From: Taibaiella koreensis
Lineage (GTDB): Bacteria; Bacteroidota; Bacteroidia; Chitinophagales; Chitinophagaceae
DNA: 64,000 nucleotides
Assembly: GCF_003545715.1 (NCBI RefSeq)
Contig: NZ_QVNU01000003.1
Location: 124,001-188,000, forward strand
Direction: 5' to 3'
Shown here: one piece after another, positions 1 through 8,213 of the stretch
Layout: every line of letters starts with the position of its first letter
How positions within the stretch are numbered: position 1 is the stretch's first letter
Position numbers and translations under genes: made by a program
Notes under the pieces: generated by a model
Told to the model about the DNA's origin: nothing
Databases searched by the model: none
The model's input: only the letters and a program-made list of their open reading frames with translations

Positions 1-1
1 G

Positions 2-832
2 AACCAATGGCGGACAAGCATTACGATAGCGCCTGAGGGACCTCCCGGAACAACGATCATATCTCATTATCGGTTTAAAGATACGGTCGTCGTGCTGGCT
101 GGTTACCAGTATCACTGGCTGGAATACGAAAATGGTGTATGGGTACGGGACGATACACAGGCACATAAGGTGTACATCAGGCCGCTGCCCGGACCCGGAC
201 CCACCCGCCTGGTTGCTACCGATACCCATGCATTTGTATACCTCGATTATAATCTCCGGGCGGGCGATACCCTTGCCATGCCTTATGTGGTTTCGCCGGC
301 GACGGCCGGCGATAGCCTCAGCTATCATGTGGTGCAATCTGTAGATTCGGTACTCATGAATGGCCTTTATCACAAGACCTTTCAAATGAGCGCTTATTTC
401 CCGAATGACTCCCGGCCGGCCCGTTACCAGGTGATAGAAGGCATCGGTAACGATACCGGGCCTATATTTATTCCCGATGGGCTGGGCGAATGGGATACCC
501 GCCTGGTCTGTTTTAAAAACCAGGATACTATACCACTTTCTGCCTACAGTGCCTGTTCGGATGCGAGCTCGGTGAGGAAGCTGGAAAACCATCGCGCCCG
601 CTTCGACATTATGCCTAACCCGGCGACCAGCTGGCTACATATTGTCTACAAAGGATATGGCGGCGCCCGGATGAATGCTGCTTTGCTTAGCCTTACGGGA
701 ACAAGCCTGGGAGAGATCAATTTCAGCAAAGATGGGCTTATTGACCTGGCCGGCCTTGCGCCGGGCCTTTACCTGCTGCAGGTAAGGGAGGATGGCGCAT
801 TACTGTTCGCGGAAAAGATAATGGTACAATAA
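2..832 (+). CDS. T9SS type A sorting domain protein, 3' part
   Basis: This is the C-terminal part of a secreted protein; the frame is open to the left edge without a stop, so the start lies outside the window. The GTG at position 92 is only an internal codon. The last 75 or so residues (about nt 600-829) form a typical type A T9SS C-terminal sorting domain: the FDIMPNPATS opening (consensus xYPNP), a short beta-sandwich, the LAGLAPGLYLLQV stretch and a final strand ending near KIMVQ. In this family the domain directs export through the Por secretion system and is removed at the cell surface. The preceding part is beta-rich and I recognise no domain in it. Function is unknown; it may be a surface or secreted protein. 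Confidence concerns the secretion class, not a role. Confidence 0.85.
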   Translation, partial: NQWRTSITIAPEGPPGTTIISHYRFKDTVVVLAGYQYHWLEYENGVWVRDDTQAHKVYIRPLPGPGPTRLVATDTHAFVYLDYNLRAGDTLAMPYVVSPATAGDSLSYHVVQSVDSVLMNGLYHKTFQMSAYFPNDSRPARYQVIEGIGNDTGPIFIPDGLGEWDTRLVCFKNQDTIPLSAYSACSDASSVRKLENHRARFDIMPNPATSWLHIVYKGYGGARMNAALLSLTGTSLGEINFSKDGLIDLAGLAPGLYLLQVREDGALLFAEKIMVQ

Positions 833-948
833 GCCCTTGTTTTAGGCAGGTTTTCCACGGGCTATCAACAATTTAATAATCTTTTGGTATATTTTCTTTC
901 TGTGGGAATAAGAGGTTTACTATCTTTCGTGCCAAAATCTGTACCCAT

Positions 949-1305
949 ATGGAAAACATCAACAAACCCTCCAGCGAGATCTTTAATAATCCCAGGCAAG
1001 AACTGCCCAATGCTACCGCTGTTCTTGTTCTTGGCATCATATCGATCGTAGGCTGTTTCTGCTACGGCATTGTCGGTACCATTTGCGGCATCATTGCCCT
1101 GGTAATGGCCGGTAAAGCCAAAAGGCTTTACCAATCCAACCCCGATCTGTATACACCATCGTCCTTCAAGAATATGAATGCCGGTCGTGTTTGTGCCATC
1201 GTAGGGGTGAGTCTCTCGGCGCTGTACATTCTGTTCCTTATCATTTGCCTCATTATCTATGGCGCTTCCCTGTCTACTATGCCCTGGGATATGTACCGTC
1301 ATTGA
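949..1305 (+). CDS. Small two-helix membrane protein (CCC-motif/DUF4190-like)
   Basis: A 118-residue protein with two strongly hydrophobic segments, about residues 22-56 (a hairpin rich in Gly, Ile and Cys, with the GCFCYGIVGTICGIIAL motif) and 82-106, separated by a polar loop containing KAKRLYQSNPDLY. This is the pattern of the small Bacteroidetes 'CCC motif membrane protein' group related to DUF4190. The family has no assigned function; it is presumed to sit in the inner membrane. The start is the ATG at 949, which follows a TATCTTTC promoter-like sequence near 927. A strong terminator at 1327-1354 ends the unit, so it is probably transcribed alone. Confidence 0.8.
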   Translation: MENINKPSSEIFNNPRQELPNATAVLVLGIISIVGCFCYGIVGTICGIIALVMAGKAKRLYQSNPDLYTPSSFKNMNAGRVCAIVGVSLSALYILFLIICLIIYGASLSTMPWDMYRH

Positions 1306-1326
1306 TCCTGAATACATAATTGCAAA

Positions 1327-1354
1327 CGCTATCCCGTCAGGGATAGCGTTTTTT
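1327..1354 (+). terminator. Rho-independent terminator
   Basis: A perfect 9-bp stem (CGCTATCCC / GGGATAGCG, 1327-1335 with 1340-1348), a 4-nt loop and a six-T run. It lies 22 bases after the stop codon of the small membrane gene and before the likely start of the DUF2752 gene. Confidence 0.9.
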
Positions 1355-1393
1355 GCTCCAGCGTCTTTATTTTCGTTAGCTCAATGCTTCATT

Positions 1394-1690
1394 ATGGCAG
1401 GGATCATTCATTGGCTGGAACATCATCTGCTGCCTTGTCCTTACAAGCGCCTTACCGGCATGGATTGTCCTGGATGCGGCATGCAGCGGGCCTTTGTCGC
1501 TTTGCTGCAAGGGCATTTTAAAGAAAGCTTTATGCTTTACCCGGCTTTGCTTCCCGTATTGTTTACCCTGGGTCTTACGGCTGTACACCTCAGGTTCCGG
1601 CTGACCAATGGAGCCGCTTATATAAAATACAGCTACCTGGCTACCACTGCATTGGTATTGATCAGTTATCTATGTAAGATGTTATTTTGA
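1394..1690 (+). CDS. DUF2752 membrane protein
   Basis: A 98-residue protein carrying the DUF2752 signature: LLPCPYKRLTGMDCPGCG followed by MQRAF and LLQGHF, then two hydrophobic helices (about residues 47-65 and 73-97). DUF2752 proteins are small membrane proteins of unknown function, often with a conserved CPxCGxxR motif that could bind metal. The frame is open further upstream to 1259, but that extension overlaps the previous gene and runs through the terminator at 1327-1354, so I chose the ATG at 1394, which places the protein at normal family length. A second strong terminator follows directly. Confidence 0.8.
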   Translation: MAGIIHWLEHHLLPCPYKRLTGMDCPGCGMQRAFVALLQGHFKESFMLYPALLPVLFTLGLTAVHLRFRLTNGAAYIKYSYLATTALVLISYLCKMLF

Positions 1691-1700
1691 AACGGAGCTG

Positions 1701-1740
1701 CAATAAAAATGGCCGGTCTTTTGACCGGCCATTTTTATTG
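1701..1740. terminator. Strong bidirectional terminator
   Basis: A perfect 18-bp inverted repeat (1701-1718 with 1723-1740) around a TTTT loop, with A-rich and T-rich arms flanking the GGCCGGTC/GACCGGCC core. It sits between the DUF2752 gene on the + strand and the converging ketoacid dehydrogenase gene, so it can stop transcription from both sides. Confidence 0.9.
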
Positions 1741-1880
1741 CACTGATTATTTTTTATTGACTATCCCGACATAGGAAACCAATTATTTCCGGTCTTTGAG
1801 CGTGTCGACAGAACAGCAATAAATTGGTATACTTCGAGAGACTCAGCAACCCTGAGGTATTACCGGCAGCCATTCAACCT

Positions 1881-4283
1881 TTATTCCGCCATCATTTCCT
1901 CGATCACCGCCGCGATATCCTCGGCATTGGGCTTGGAGAAGTAGTCGCCATCGGTAGCGTAGGCCGGGCGATGCGCTTTGGCCGCAATCGTACGTGGCGC
2001 TACATCGAGCCAGCGATAACCACCCTGCAGCTCCATTACCTGCTGGAACATATAAGCCGATGCGCCGCCGGGCACATCTTCATCGATGAACAGGATACGG
2101 TTCGTTTTCTTCAGCGATTCCACGATACGGTGTGTGGTATCGAAAGGCAGCAGGGTCTGCACATCGATCAGCTCGCAGCTGATGCCCTGCGGCGCCAGGT
2201 ACAGCTCCATGGCTTCCTGGATCACCCGTAGAGTAGAGCCGTAAGAAACGATGGTAATATCTTCACCTTCCTGCAGGATCTCCGGCACACCGAAGGGCAC
2301 TGTGAAATCAAACAGGTTATCGGGCATTTTTTCCTTCAGGCGGTAGCCGTTGAGGCATTCTACCACCACGGCGGGCTCATCGCTTTGCAGCAGGGTATTG
2401 TACATACCGGCGGCCTGCACCATATTGCGGGGCACACAGATATTAATGCCCCTGAGCGCATTGATGATCATGCCCATAGGGGAACCACTATGCCAGATAC
2501 CTTCCAGGCGATGACCGCGCGTACGGATGATGAGCGGGCACTTCTGACCGCCACGGGTACGGTAATACATCGTGGCCACATCGTCGCTCAGGGTCTGCAC
2601 GCCATACAGCAGGTAATCCAGGTACTGGATCTCGGTAATGGGGCGAAGACCGCGCATGGCCATACCCAGGCCCTGGCCTACAATAGTGGCTTCGCGGATA
2701 CCGGTGTCGGAAATGCGGAGCTCGCCATGTTTTTCCTGCAGGCCGGCAAAACCCTGATTCACATCGCCGATCTTACCCACATCCTCGCCGAAGGCAAATA
2801 CTGCGGGGTTGGTACTGAAAGTATGGTCAAAAAATTTATTAAGAATTTCGAAGCCGTTGAGCTGGGGGCTATCGGCCGAGTATTGCGGCGCTATTACCTT
2901 CACCTGGCTTACCGCACTGGCCGATGTGGAGTGCAGGCCCGAATTGAATTTGTCTACAGCATCGGCTTTCAGCTGCTCGTAATAGTTGCGGAGGCCACGT
3001 ACCGCCTGGCTATTGCCGTTGGCCAGCTTAAGTATGCGTTGCGCAGTGCGCAGCACATCTTTACGGATAGGCTCCTTAATGGCCGCCAGTTCCTGAACGA
3101 AGGAAGCGATCTGCTGGGCATTGCTGCCACCTTCGTATACGAGCTGCTGCGCCAGGGCGCTCAACTGTTGTATCTGCTCTTTAATGGGCAACAGGAATTT
3201 ATTCCAGGCATCCTGCTTGCAGGTGCGGGCGTAGTCTTTGGCCTTTTCTTCTACAGCTACCAGCTCTTCTTCATTGGCAATGGCATTTTCCAGGATAAAC
3301 TCGCGGAGCTTCTTCACGCAGTCCATTTCCTTTTCCCATTCCAGGCGCTCGCGGCTCTTGTAGCGTTCGTGCGAGCCCGAGGTAGAGTGTCCCTGGGGTT
3401 GCGTAACCTCCTGGACATGAAACAGCGCCGGAATATGGTGCTCACGTACCCGCGCGATGCCTTTCTGGAAGGTATCGACCAGGCTGGCATAATCCCATCC
3501 TTTTACACGGTAGATCTCTACGCCGCTGTCCAGCTTTTCGTCGTATTGCAGGCCCGAAAGGGCTTCCGATATCGAATTCTTGGTTGTTTGATAAGCGCGG
3601 GGTACGGATATACCGTAGCCGTCGTCCCATACGCAAACGGCAAGGGGCACTTTCAGTACGCCGGCCGCGTTCAGGGTTTCCCAGAAGGGCCCTTCGCTGG
3701 TAGAAGCATCGCCTATGGTGCAAAAGCTGACCTCGTTGCCGTTATGGGAAAACCGCTCGAAGCCTGTTTTCAGGTTGTCTGCATTCCGGTAGAGCTTAGA
3801 GGCATAAGCGATGCCCAGCGCACGTACCATTTGTCCCGCAGTAGGGGAAATATCGCTGGTAGAATGCGGTTGTGCGGTCAGGTCTTTCCAGTCGCCTTTC
3901 TCATCGAGCCAGCGGGTACCGTAATGCCCGTTCATCATGCGTCCGCCGGATGCCGGCTCCTGTTCAATATCGGGGTTGGCATACAGCTGTGCAAAAAACT
4001 GCTCTACATTGCTCATGCCGGTTGCAAACATCAATGTTTGATCGCGGTAGTATCCCGAGCGGATATCGCCCGGCTTAAAGGTTTTTGCCAGCGCTATTTG
4101 TGCCAGCTCCTTTCCGTCGCCAAAAATGCCAAACTTTGCTTTGCCGGTCAACACTTCTTTCCGGCCTATCAGGCTGGCTTCCCTGCTGGTCACCGCCAAT
4201 TCATAGTCCTTCAGCACTTCTTCCTTAAATTCCTCAAAAGACAGTTTTCCGTTAGCAACTACATTGTTTTGGGTAGCATCCAT
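1881..4283 (-). CDS. Fused alpha-ketoacid dehydrogenase E1 (alpha+beta)
   Basis: An 800-residue thiamine-diphosphate enzyme in which the E1 alpha and E1 beta subunits of a 2-oxoacid (branched-chain or pyruvate-type) dehydrogenase are fused. The N-terminal half holds the E1 alpha ThDP site, GDASTSEGPFWETLNAAG followed by a WDDGYGIS segment in place of the usual NNxYxxS. The C-terminal half is a transketolase-like pyrimidine-binding domain (FGEDVGKIGDVNQGF, then QGLGMAMRGLRPITEIQY) followed by the transketolase C-terminal domain. The middle, about residues 330-470, is lysine- and alanine-rich helix. Such fused E1 proteins are common in Bacteroidetes. E2 and E3 partners are not in the window. 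The ATG at 4283 (MDATQNN) was chosen; an upstream in-frame extension gives an atypical cysteine-rich leader. Which oxoacid is used cannot be decided from sequence alone. Confidence 0.92.
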   Translation of the reverse strand: MDATQNNVVANGKLSFEEFKEEVLKDYELAVTSREASLIGRKEVLTGKAKFGIFGDGKELAQIALAKTFKPGDIRSGYYRDQTLMFATGMSNVEQFFAQLYANPDIEQEPASGGRMMNGHYGTRWLDEKGDWKDLTAQPHSTSDISPTAGQMVRALGIAYASKLYRNADNLKTGFERFSHNGNEVSFCTIGDASTSEGPFWETLNAAGVLKVPLAVCVWDDGYGISVPRAYQTTKNSISEALSGLQYDEKLDSGVEIYRVKGWDYASLVDTFQKGIARVREHHIPALFHVQEVTQPQGHSTSGSHERYKSRERLEWEKEMDCVKKLREFILENAIANEEELVAVEEKAKDYARTCKQDAWNKFLLPIKEQIQQLSALAQQLVYEGGSNAQQIASFVQELAAIKEPIRKDVLRTAQRILKLANGNSQAVRGLRNYYEQLKADAVDKFNSGLHSTSASAVSQVKVIAPQYSADSPQLNGFEILNKFFDHTFSTNPAVFAFGEDVGKIGDVNQGFAGLQEKHGELRISDTGIREATIVGQGLGMAMRGLRPITEIQYLDYLLYGVQTLSDDVATMYYRTRGGQKCPLIIRTRGHRLEGIWHSGSPMGMIINALRGINICVPRNMVQAAGMYNTLLQSDEPAVVVECLNGYRLKEKMPDNLFDFTVPFGVPEILQEGEDITIVSYGSTLRVIQEAMELYLAPQGISCELIDVQTLLPFDTTHRIVESLKKTNRILFIDEDVPGGASAYMFQQVMELQGGYRWLDVAPRTIAAKAHRPAYATDGDYFSKPNAEDIAAVIEEMMAE

Positions 4284-4561
4284 ACATACATCATTTATTA
4301 AACAAAGGTAACATTTACAGGGCATAAGCCCAAATGCCGCCAGGGGCGGAGCAAAGTTCCGTTGTAAATCGGCGCCGGCAAAAGCCGGGTTGTTAATTAC
4401 TACAAAAATAAGCTGCGAACCCGGAGGTAAATACCTGGAAGATAGCCTTTGGAAGCGGCAGGAAACAAAAGCGTAACATTAATTGGTTTTCTTTGCAGTA
4501 AATCCGGGATTACCTCCCTGCCCATATAGCAACGCTTCTCCGGATGGACCAACATTTTTGT

Positions 4562-6193
4562 ATGAAAAAACTGTTTGCTTGCACCGCTGTGCTCCTGGCC
4601 ACCGGCCAGTTCTCTTTTGCGCAATCTGCCCAGCCCCTTAGCCGCCCGAAGCTGGTTGTAGGCGTGGTCGTGGACCAGATGCGCTGGGATTACCTTTATC
4701 GTTTCTACGACCGTTACGGAAACGGGGGATTCAAGCGGTTGATGAACGAGGGATTCAATTGCCAGAATACGAAGATCAGCTATCTGCCCTCGTTTACGGC
4801 GCCCGGCCATACCTGTATCTATACCGGCTCTGTGCCGGCCCTGCATGGTATCGTGGCCAACGATTGGGTCGATATCCGCAGCAACAGGGAGTGGTACTGC
4901 ACCGAAGACACGACGGTAACCAGCGTAGGCGGCGGTAAAGCCGGAATGATGAGCCCGAGGAACCTCCTGGCTTCCACCATTACCGATGAGCTGAGGCTGG
5001 CGACCAATTTCAGGTCACGCACCTTCGGCATTTCGATCAAAGACCGCGGTGCAATATTGCCGGCCGGGCATGCCGCCAACGCCGCCTACTGGTACGACGG
5101 CGAGAACGGAAGCTTTATCACCAGCAGCTTTTACATGCAGCAATTGCCGCAATGGGTGCAGGATTTTAATAAAAGGAATATCAGCGACAGCCTGATGAAG
5201 CTGGACTGGAATACCTTGTATCCTATAACTTCCTATGTACAAAGCACCGCCGACGACAATAATTATGAAGGCGCTACCAAGGGTGAAATCCGCCCGGTAT
5301 TTCCCCATAAGACCTCGCTGGCCATTGGCAAAAGCAAAGATGCAATCCGCTCTACGCCCTATGGCAATACGATCACCCGGCTGATGGCCCAGGCCTGTAT
5401 CGAAGGCGAGCGCCTGGGGCAGCAGGGAACCACCGACTTCCTTGCCGTCAGCTTTTCCAGTACTGACTATGTAGGGCATCAGTACGCGCCCAATTCTATC
5501 GAGATAGAAGATACCTACCTGCGTTTTGACCAGGACCTGGCCCAATTGATGAGCTACCTGGATGCCAAAGTGGGCAAAGGCAACTATACCCTGTTCCTCA
5601 CCGCCGATCATGGCGGCGCGCATAATCCCACCTTCCTCAACGACCATCATATGCCAGGCAAATCGCTGCCGCTGGCTGTGATCAATAAAGATCTGAACCG
5701 TTTCCTGGAAAAAAAATATGGGGACACCTCCCTGGTCAGTTCGCTTATGAACTACCAGGTATACCTTAATGAGCGGGCCATTGCCGCCCATCGCCTGGAT
5801 CGCGAAGCCGTAAGGGCTGAGATCATCAACTGGTTCCGGGTGCAGGATGGGGTTACCAATGTGATCGACCTGGAGCATCCCGACAAGAGCGTGGTGCCTG
5901 AGCCGGTGAAGAGCATGGTGACCAATGGCTATTATCCCAACCGCTGCGGTACCATACAGATCATCCTGGACCCGGCCTGGTTCAGCGGCTATGGCACTAC
6001 CGGCACCACACATGGTAGCTGGAACCCTTATGATGTGCACATTCCGCTGCTTTGGTATGGCTGGGGCATCAAAAAGGGGGAGACCTCCCGCACCACACAC
6101 ATGACCGATATTTCGGCTACCCTGGCCGCGCTGCTGCATATACAGGCGCCCAACGCTTGTGTGGGCGAGGTGATTGAAGAAATAAAACGTTAA
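4562..6193 (+). CDS. pafA: Periplasmic alkaline phosphatase, PafA type
   Basis: A 543-residue secreted phosphomonoesterase of the alkaline phosphatase superfamily, close in pattern to the calcium-activated PafA of flavobacteria. Residues 1-20 are a signal peptide ending at FSFA-Q. Active-site landmarks are visible: D39 in VVDQMRWD, the nucleophile Thr79 in FTAPGHT, the KDR triplet (K160, R162) in SIKDRGAILPAGH that marks monoesterases, the metal ligands in STDYVGHQY and TADHGG, and the late histidine in THGSWNPYD. The start chosen is ATG 4562 because the peptide begins MKKLF; an ATG six codons upstream would place extra residues before the signal. It would release phosphate from organic esters in the periplasm. 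Its stop overlaps that of the converging kinase gene by three bases. The gene symbol is by similarity of motifs. Confidence 0.88.
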   Translation: MKKLFACTAVLLATGQFSFAQSAQPLSRPKLVVGVVVDQMRWDYLYRFYDRYGNGGFKRLMNEGFNCQNTKISYLPSFTAPGHTCIYTGSVPALHGIVANDWVDIRSNREWYCTEDTTVTSVGGGKAGMMSPRNLLASTITDELRLATNFRSRTFGISIKDRGAILPAGHAANAAYWYDGENGSFITSSFYMQQLPQWVQDFNKRNISDSLMKLDWNTLYPITSYVQSTADDNNYEGATKGEIRPVFPHKTSLAIGKSKDAIRSTPYGNTITRLMAQACIEGERLGQQGTTDFLAVSFSSTDYVGHQYAPNSIEIEDTYLRFDQDLAQLMSYLDAKVGKGNYTLFLTADHGGAHNPTFLNDHHMPGKSLPLAVINKDLNRFLEKKYGDTSLVSSLMNYQVYLNERAIAAHRLDREAVRAEIINWFRVQDGVTNVIDLEHPDKSVVPEPVKSMVTNGYYPNRCGTIQIILDPAWFSGYGTTGTTHGSWNPYDVHIPLLWYGWGIKKGETSRTTHMTDISATLAALLHIQAPNACVGEVIEEIKR

Positions 6194-8157
6194 GTTACTG
6201 GTATCAGGGTTTGGATATCAAGGGTCACCGAAGTGCCGCTGCCGGGAGCGCTGTCGATCACAAGGTCGCCGCCGAGGCTCTGGGCGCGTCCCCTGATGCT
6301 GTCGAGCCCGAGGCCTTTGCGGAGCGTTACCGTGCGGGCATCGAAGCCTTTGCCATCGTCCTCGACCGTTATCGAAAGCAAGGCATCTCTGTAGGATAGC
6401 TGCACGAATATGGCGGTAGCGCCGGCATGTTTTTCGGCATTATGCACCAGCTCCTGTACAATACGGTAGGTGCTGAGCAGGTAGTATTCCGGTAGCAATG
6501 TGAAATCCCCAAAGGTCTGCACGTTTATCGTAAACGGCTTATTACGGCCTATATATTCGCAGAAAGTGGCCACCGCTTTGGGCAGGTCTTTTTCCATGAG
6601 CGCCCTGGGCATCATATTGTGTGCCGTGAACCTGAGGTCGGCGCTGATCTCGTCGAGCAGGCGCGTGGTGCTTTGCAATACCTGCGCCGACTCGGCATCC
6701 TGTTGCTTCAGCAGGCCCAGGTTGATGCGCGCGGTGGAGGTCATGGCGCCAAGGCCATCGTGCAGCTCCCGCGCGATGCGGATGCGCTCCTGCTCTTCGC
6801 CCTGTATGGTAGCCTTCAGGGTTTCGATCTGGGTGGTTTGTTCCAGATCGCGCAGACGGGCCCGGAGCAGCTTTTGCCTGGAAGTATAGCGGTGCCAGGC
6901 AAAGGCGGCCAGCAGCAGCAAAGTAACAATACCGCCGATGATCACGGTGAGCCAGGTATTCTGGGTCGCCAGCAATTTTTCCTGCCGGGCGATCTTCAGC
7001 TGTTTACCCACCAGGTCTTTTTCTTTTTCAGCAGAGCGGTATTGTATCTCCTGTTCATTAACGCTTTCGTAGATCGCCTGACCCGACAGCTTTTCGTTAA
7101 GGCGGATATAATCGCCCGCAAAGCGGCTGGCCTCGCGATAGCGGCCCAGCTTGTCTTCGAGCAGGAACATGTTATAATAGGCATCCCTGAGGCTGACGGT
7201 ATCTTTAGTATCGACGGCGTCCCGGTATTGTTCCCGGATCAGGGGATCTGCCTCCTGAGCCCTGCCGTTGAACAGGTAGGCCCTGCCCAGGGAACCTGCG
7301 AGCAATTTACGGGCAGCCAGAGGTATCGCCTGTTCCCCCGTCCGGGCCTGCTGCAGGTAGACAATGGCGCTATCGGGGCGGTCCCGTTCCAGCCACAGCA
7401 CACCGGTATTCATCAGCGCTATGTATTCAACCCTGAGGTCGCCCGAGGCGCGGCCCAGCTGTACCGCCCGCTGCAGGTAATACGCGCAGCTGTCCGGGGC
7501 TCTGGCAGCCAGGTAATTGTTGCCTTTATTCAGGCTTATAGCGCCCAAAAGCGGGTAATTCCGGAACCGGATAGCCAGCCGTTCGGCCTGGTCCATGTAG
7601 TACCTGATCACTTCCGGGCTCCGGTTCATCGCCGAGAATATTGCAGCGGTATTGTTGTAAATGTAGTCGACATTGATATCGGGGTAGAAATTCTGGGCCA
7701 GGTCGAGCGCTTTTAGCTGGTAATGCAAGCCCAGCTGTACATTACCCATATAATTATACGCATTGCCGATATAGCTGAGCAGCCTTGGGGTTTCCCTGGG
7801 CCCTTTTGCCGTTCGCTGCAACAGCTCCATCGCGTCATTAAAAAGCCTGATGCTTTCCGGGTATTGTCCTTTATCCTGCGCGAGCAGACCCAGATCCATC
7901 AACGACCAGCCGGCGCCGTAAGTATAACCCAAGATCCTGCTTTGCTCCAGGTTCCGGCTGGCGATCCTGAACGCACTGTCGGGATATAGGTGCATTACAT
8001 TCGGAGGAATGTACAGCCGACTGAATATCGCTGCGGTGTCGCCGGGCAGCAGCGGCCGTTCGGAGGCTTGTTGGGAAAAGCCCGGCAGGCAAACCAGGGT
8101 GCCCAGGAACGTGAGCAGACAACGTATGCTTCGTATGTTTAGGATTAAAACAGCCAT
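6190..8157 (-). CDS. TPR sensor histidine kinase (HisKA_3 type)
   Basis: A 655-residue membrane sensor kinase. A signal peptide or N-terminal anchor (LLTFLGTLVCLPGFS) leads into a periplasmic region of about 350 residues made of TPR-like helical repeats (for example DSAIVYLQQAR, SIRLFNDAMELL). A coiled coil (about 365-400), one transmembrane helix (about 402-422) and a HisKA_3 dimerisation domain follow, with the phosphoacceptor His466 in IARELHDGLGAMTS. The C-terminal HATPase carries N-box LVHNAEKHA, and VEDDGKGFD and GLGLDSIRGRA motifs. These are NarX/DesK-class features. The ATG at 8157 is preferred over the TTG at 8205. It lies 56 bases downstream of a second, highly similar kinase, so the two look co-transcribed. 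No response regulator gene is nearby, so its partner is unknown. Confidence 0.9.
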   Translation of the reverse strand: MAVLILNIRSIRCLLTFLGTLVCLPGFSQQASERPLLPGDTAAIFSRLYIPPNVMHLYPDSAFRIASRNLEQSRILGYTYGAGWSLMDLGLLAQDKGQYPESIRLFNDAMELLQRTAKGPRETPRLLSYIGNAYNYMGNVQLGLHYQLKALDLAQNFYPDINVDYIYNNTAAIFSAMNRSPEVIRYYMDQAERLAIRFRNYPLLGAISLNKGNNYLAARAPDSCAYYLQRAVQLGRASGDLRVEYIALMNTGVLWLERDRPDSAIVYLQQARTGEQAIPLAARKLLAGSLGRAYLFNGRAQEADPLIREQYRDAVDTKDTVSLRDAYYNMFLLEDKLGRYREASRFAGDYIRLNEKLSGQAIYESVNEQEIQYRSAEKEKDLVGKQLKIARQEKLLATQNTWLTVIIGGIVTLLLLAAFAWHRYTSRQKLLRARLRDLEQTTQIETLKATIQGEEQERIRIARELHDGLGAMTSTARINLGLLKQQDAESAQVLQSTTRLLDEISADLRFTAHNMMPRALMEKDLPKAVATFCEYIGRNKPFTINVQTFGDFTLLPEYYLLSTYRIVQELVHNAEKHAGATAIFVQLSYRDALLSITVEDDGKGFDARTVTLRKGLGLDSIRGRAQSLGGDLVIDSAPGSGTSVTLDIQTLIPVT

Positions 8158-8213
8158 AGTATTTCTTGCTACCTTATTACTACAATTACCGTACCGCTTT
8201 TTCAAGCCGCGGC

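Noticed and set aside
1842-1856. CTCAG...CTGAG hairpin downstream of the E1 gene
   Set aside because: A short 5-bp stem with no T-run; the strong bidirectional terminator at 1701-1740 serves the gap better.
2385-4301. Long open frame (over 600 codons) on the + strand opposite the E1 gene
   Set aside because: It is antisense to a clearly conserved enzyme, shows no family motif, and arises from codon bias in the gene below it.
5015-6139. Minus-strand frame of about 370 codons across the phosphatase gene
   Set aside because: Shadow of the PafA gene, whose active-site motifs are complete in the + frame.
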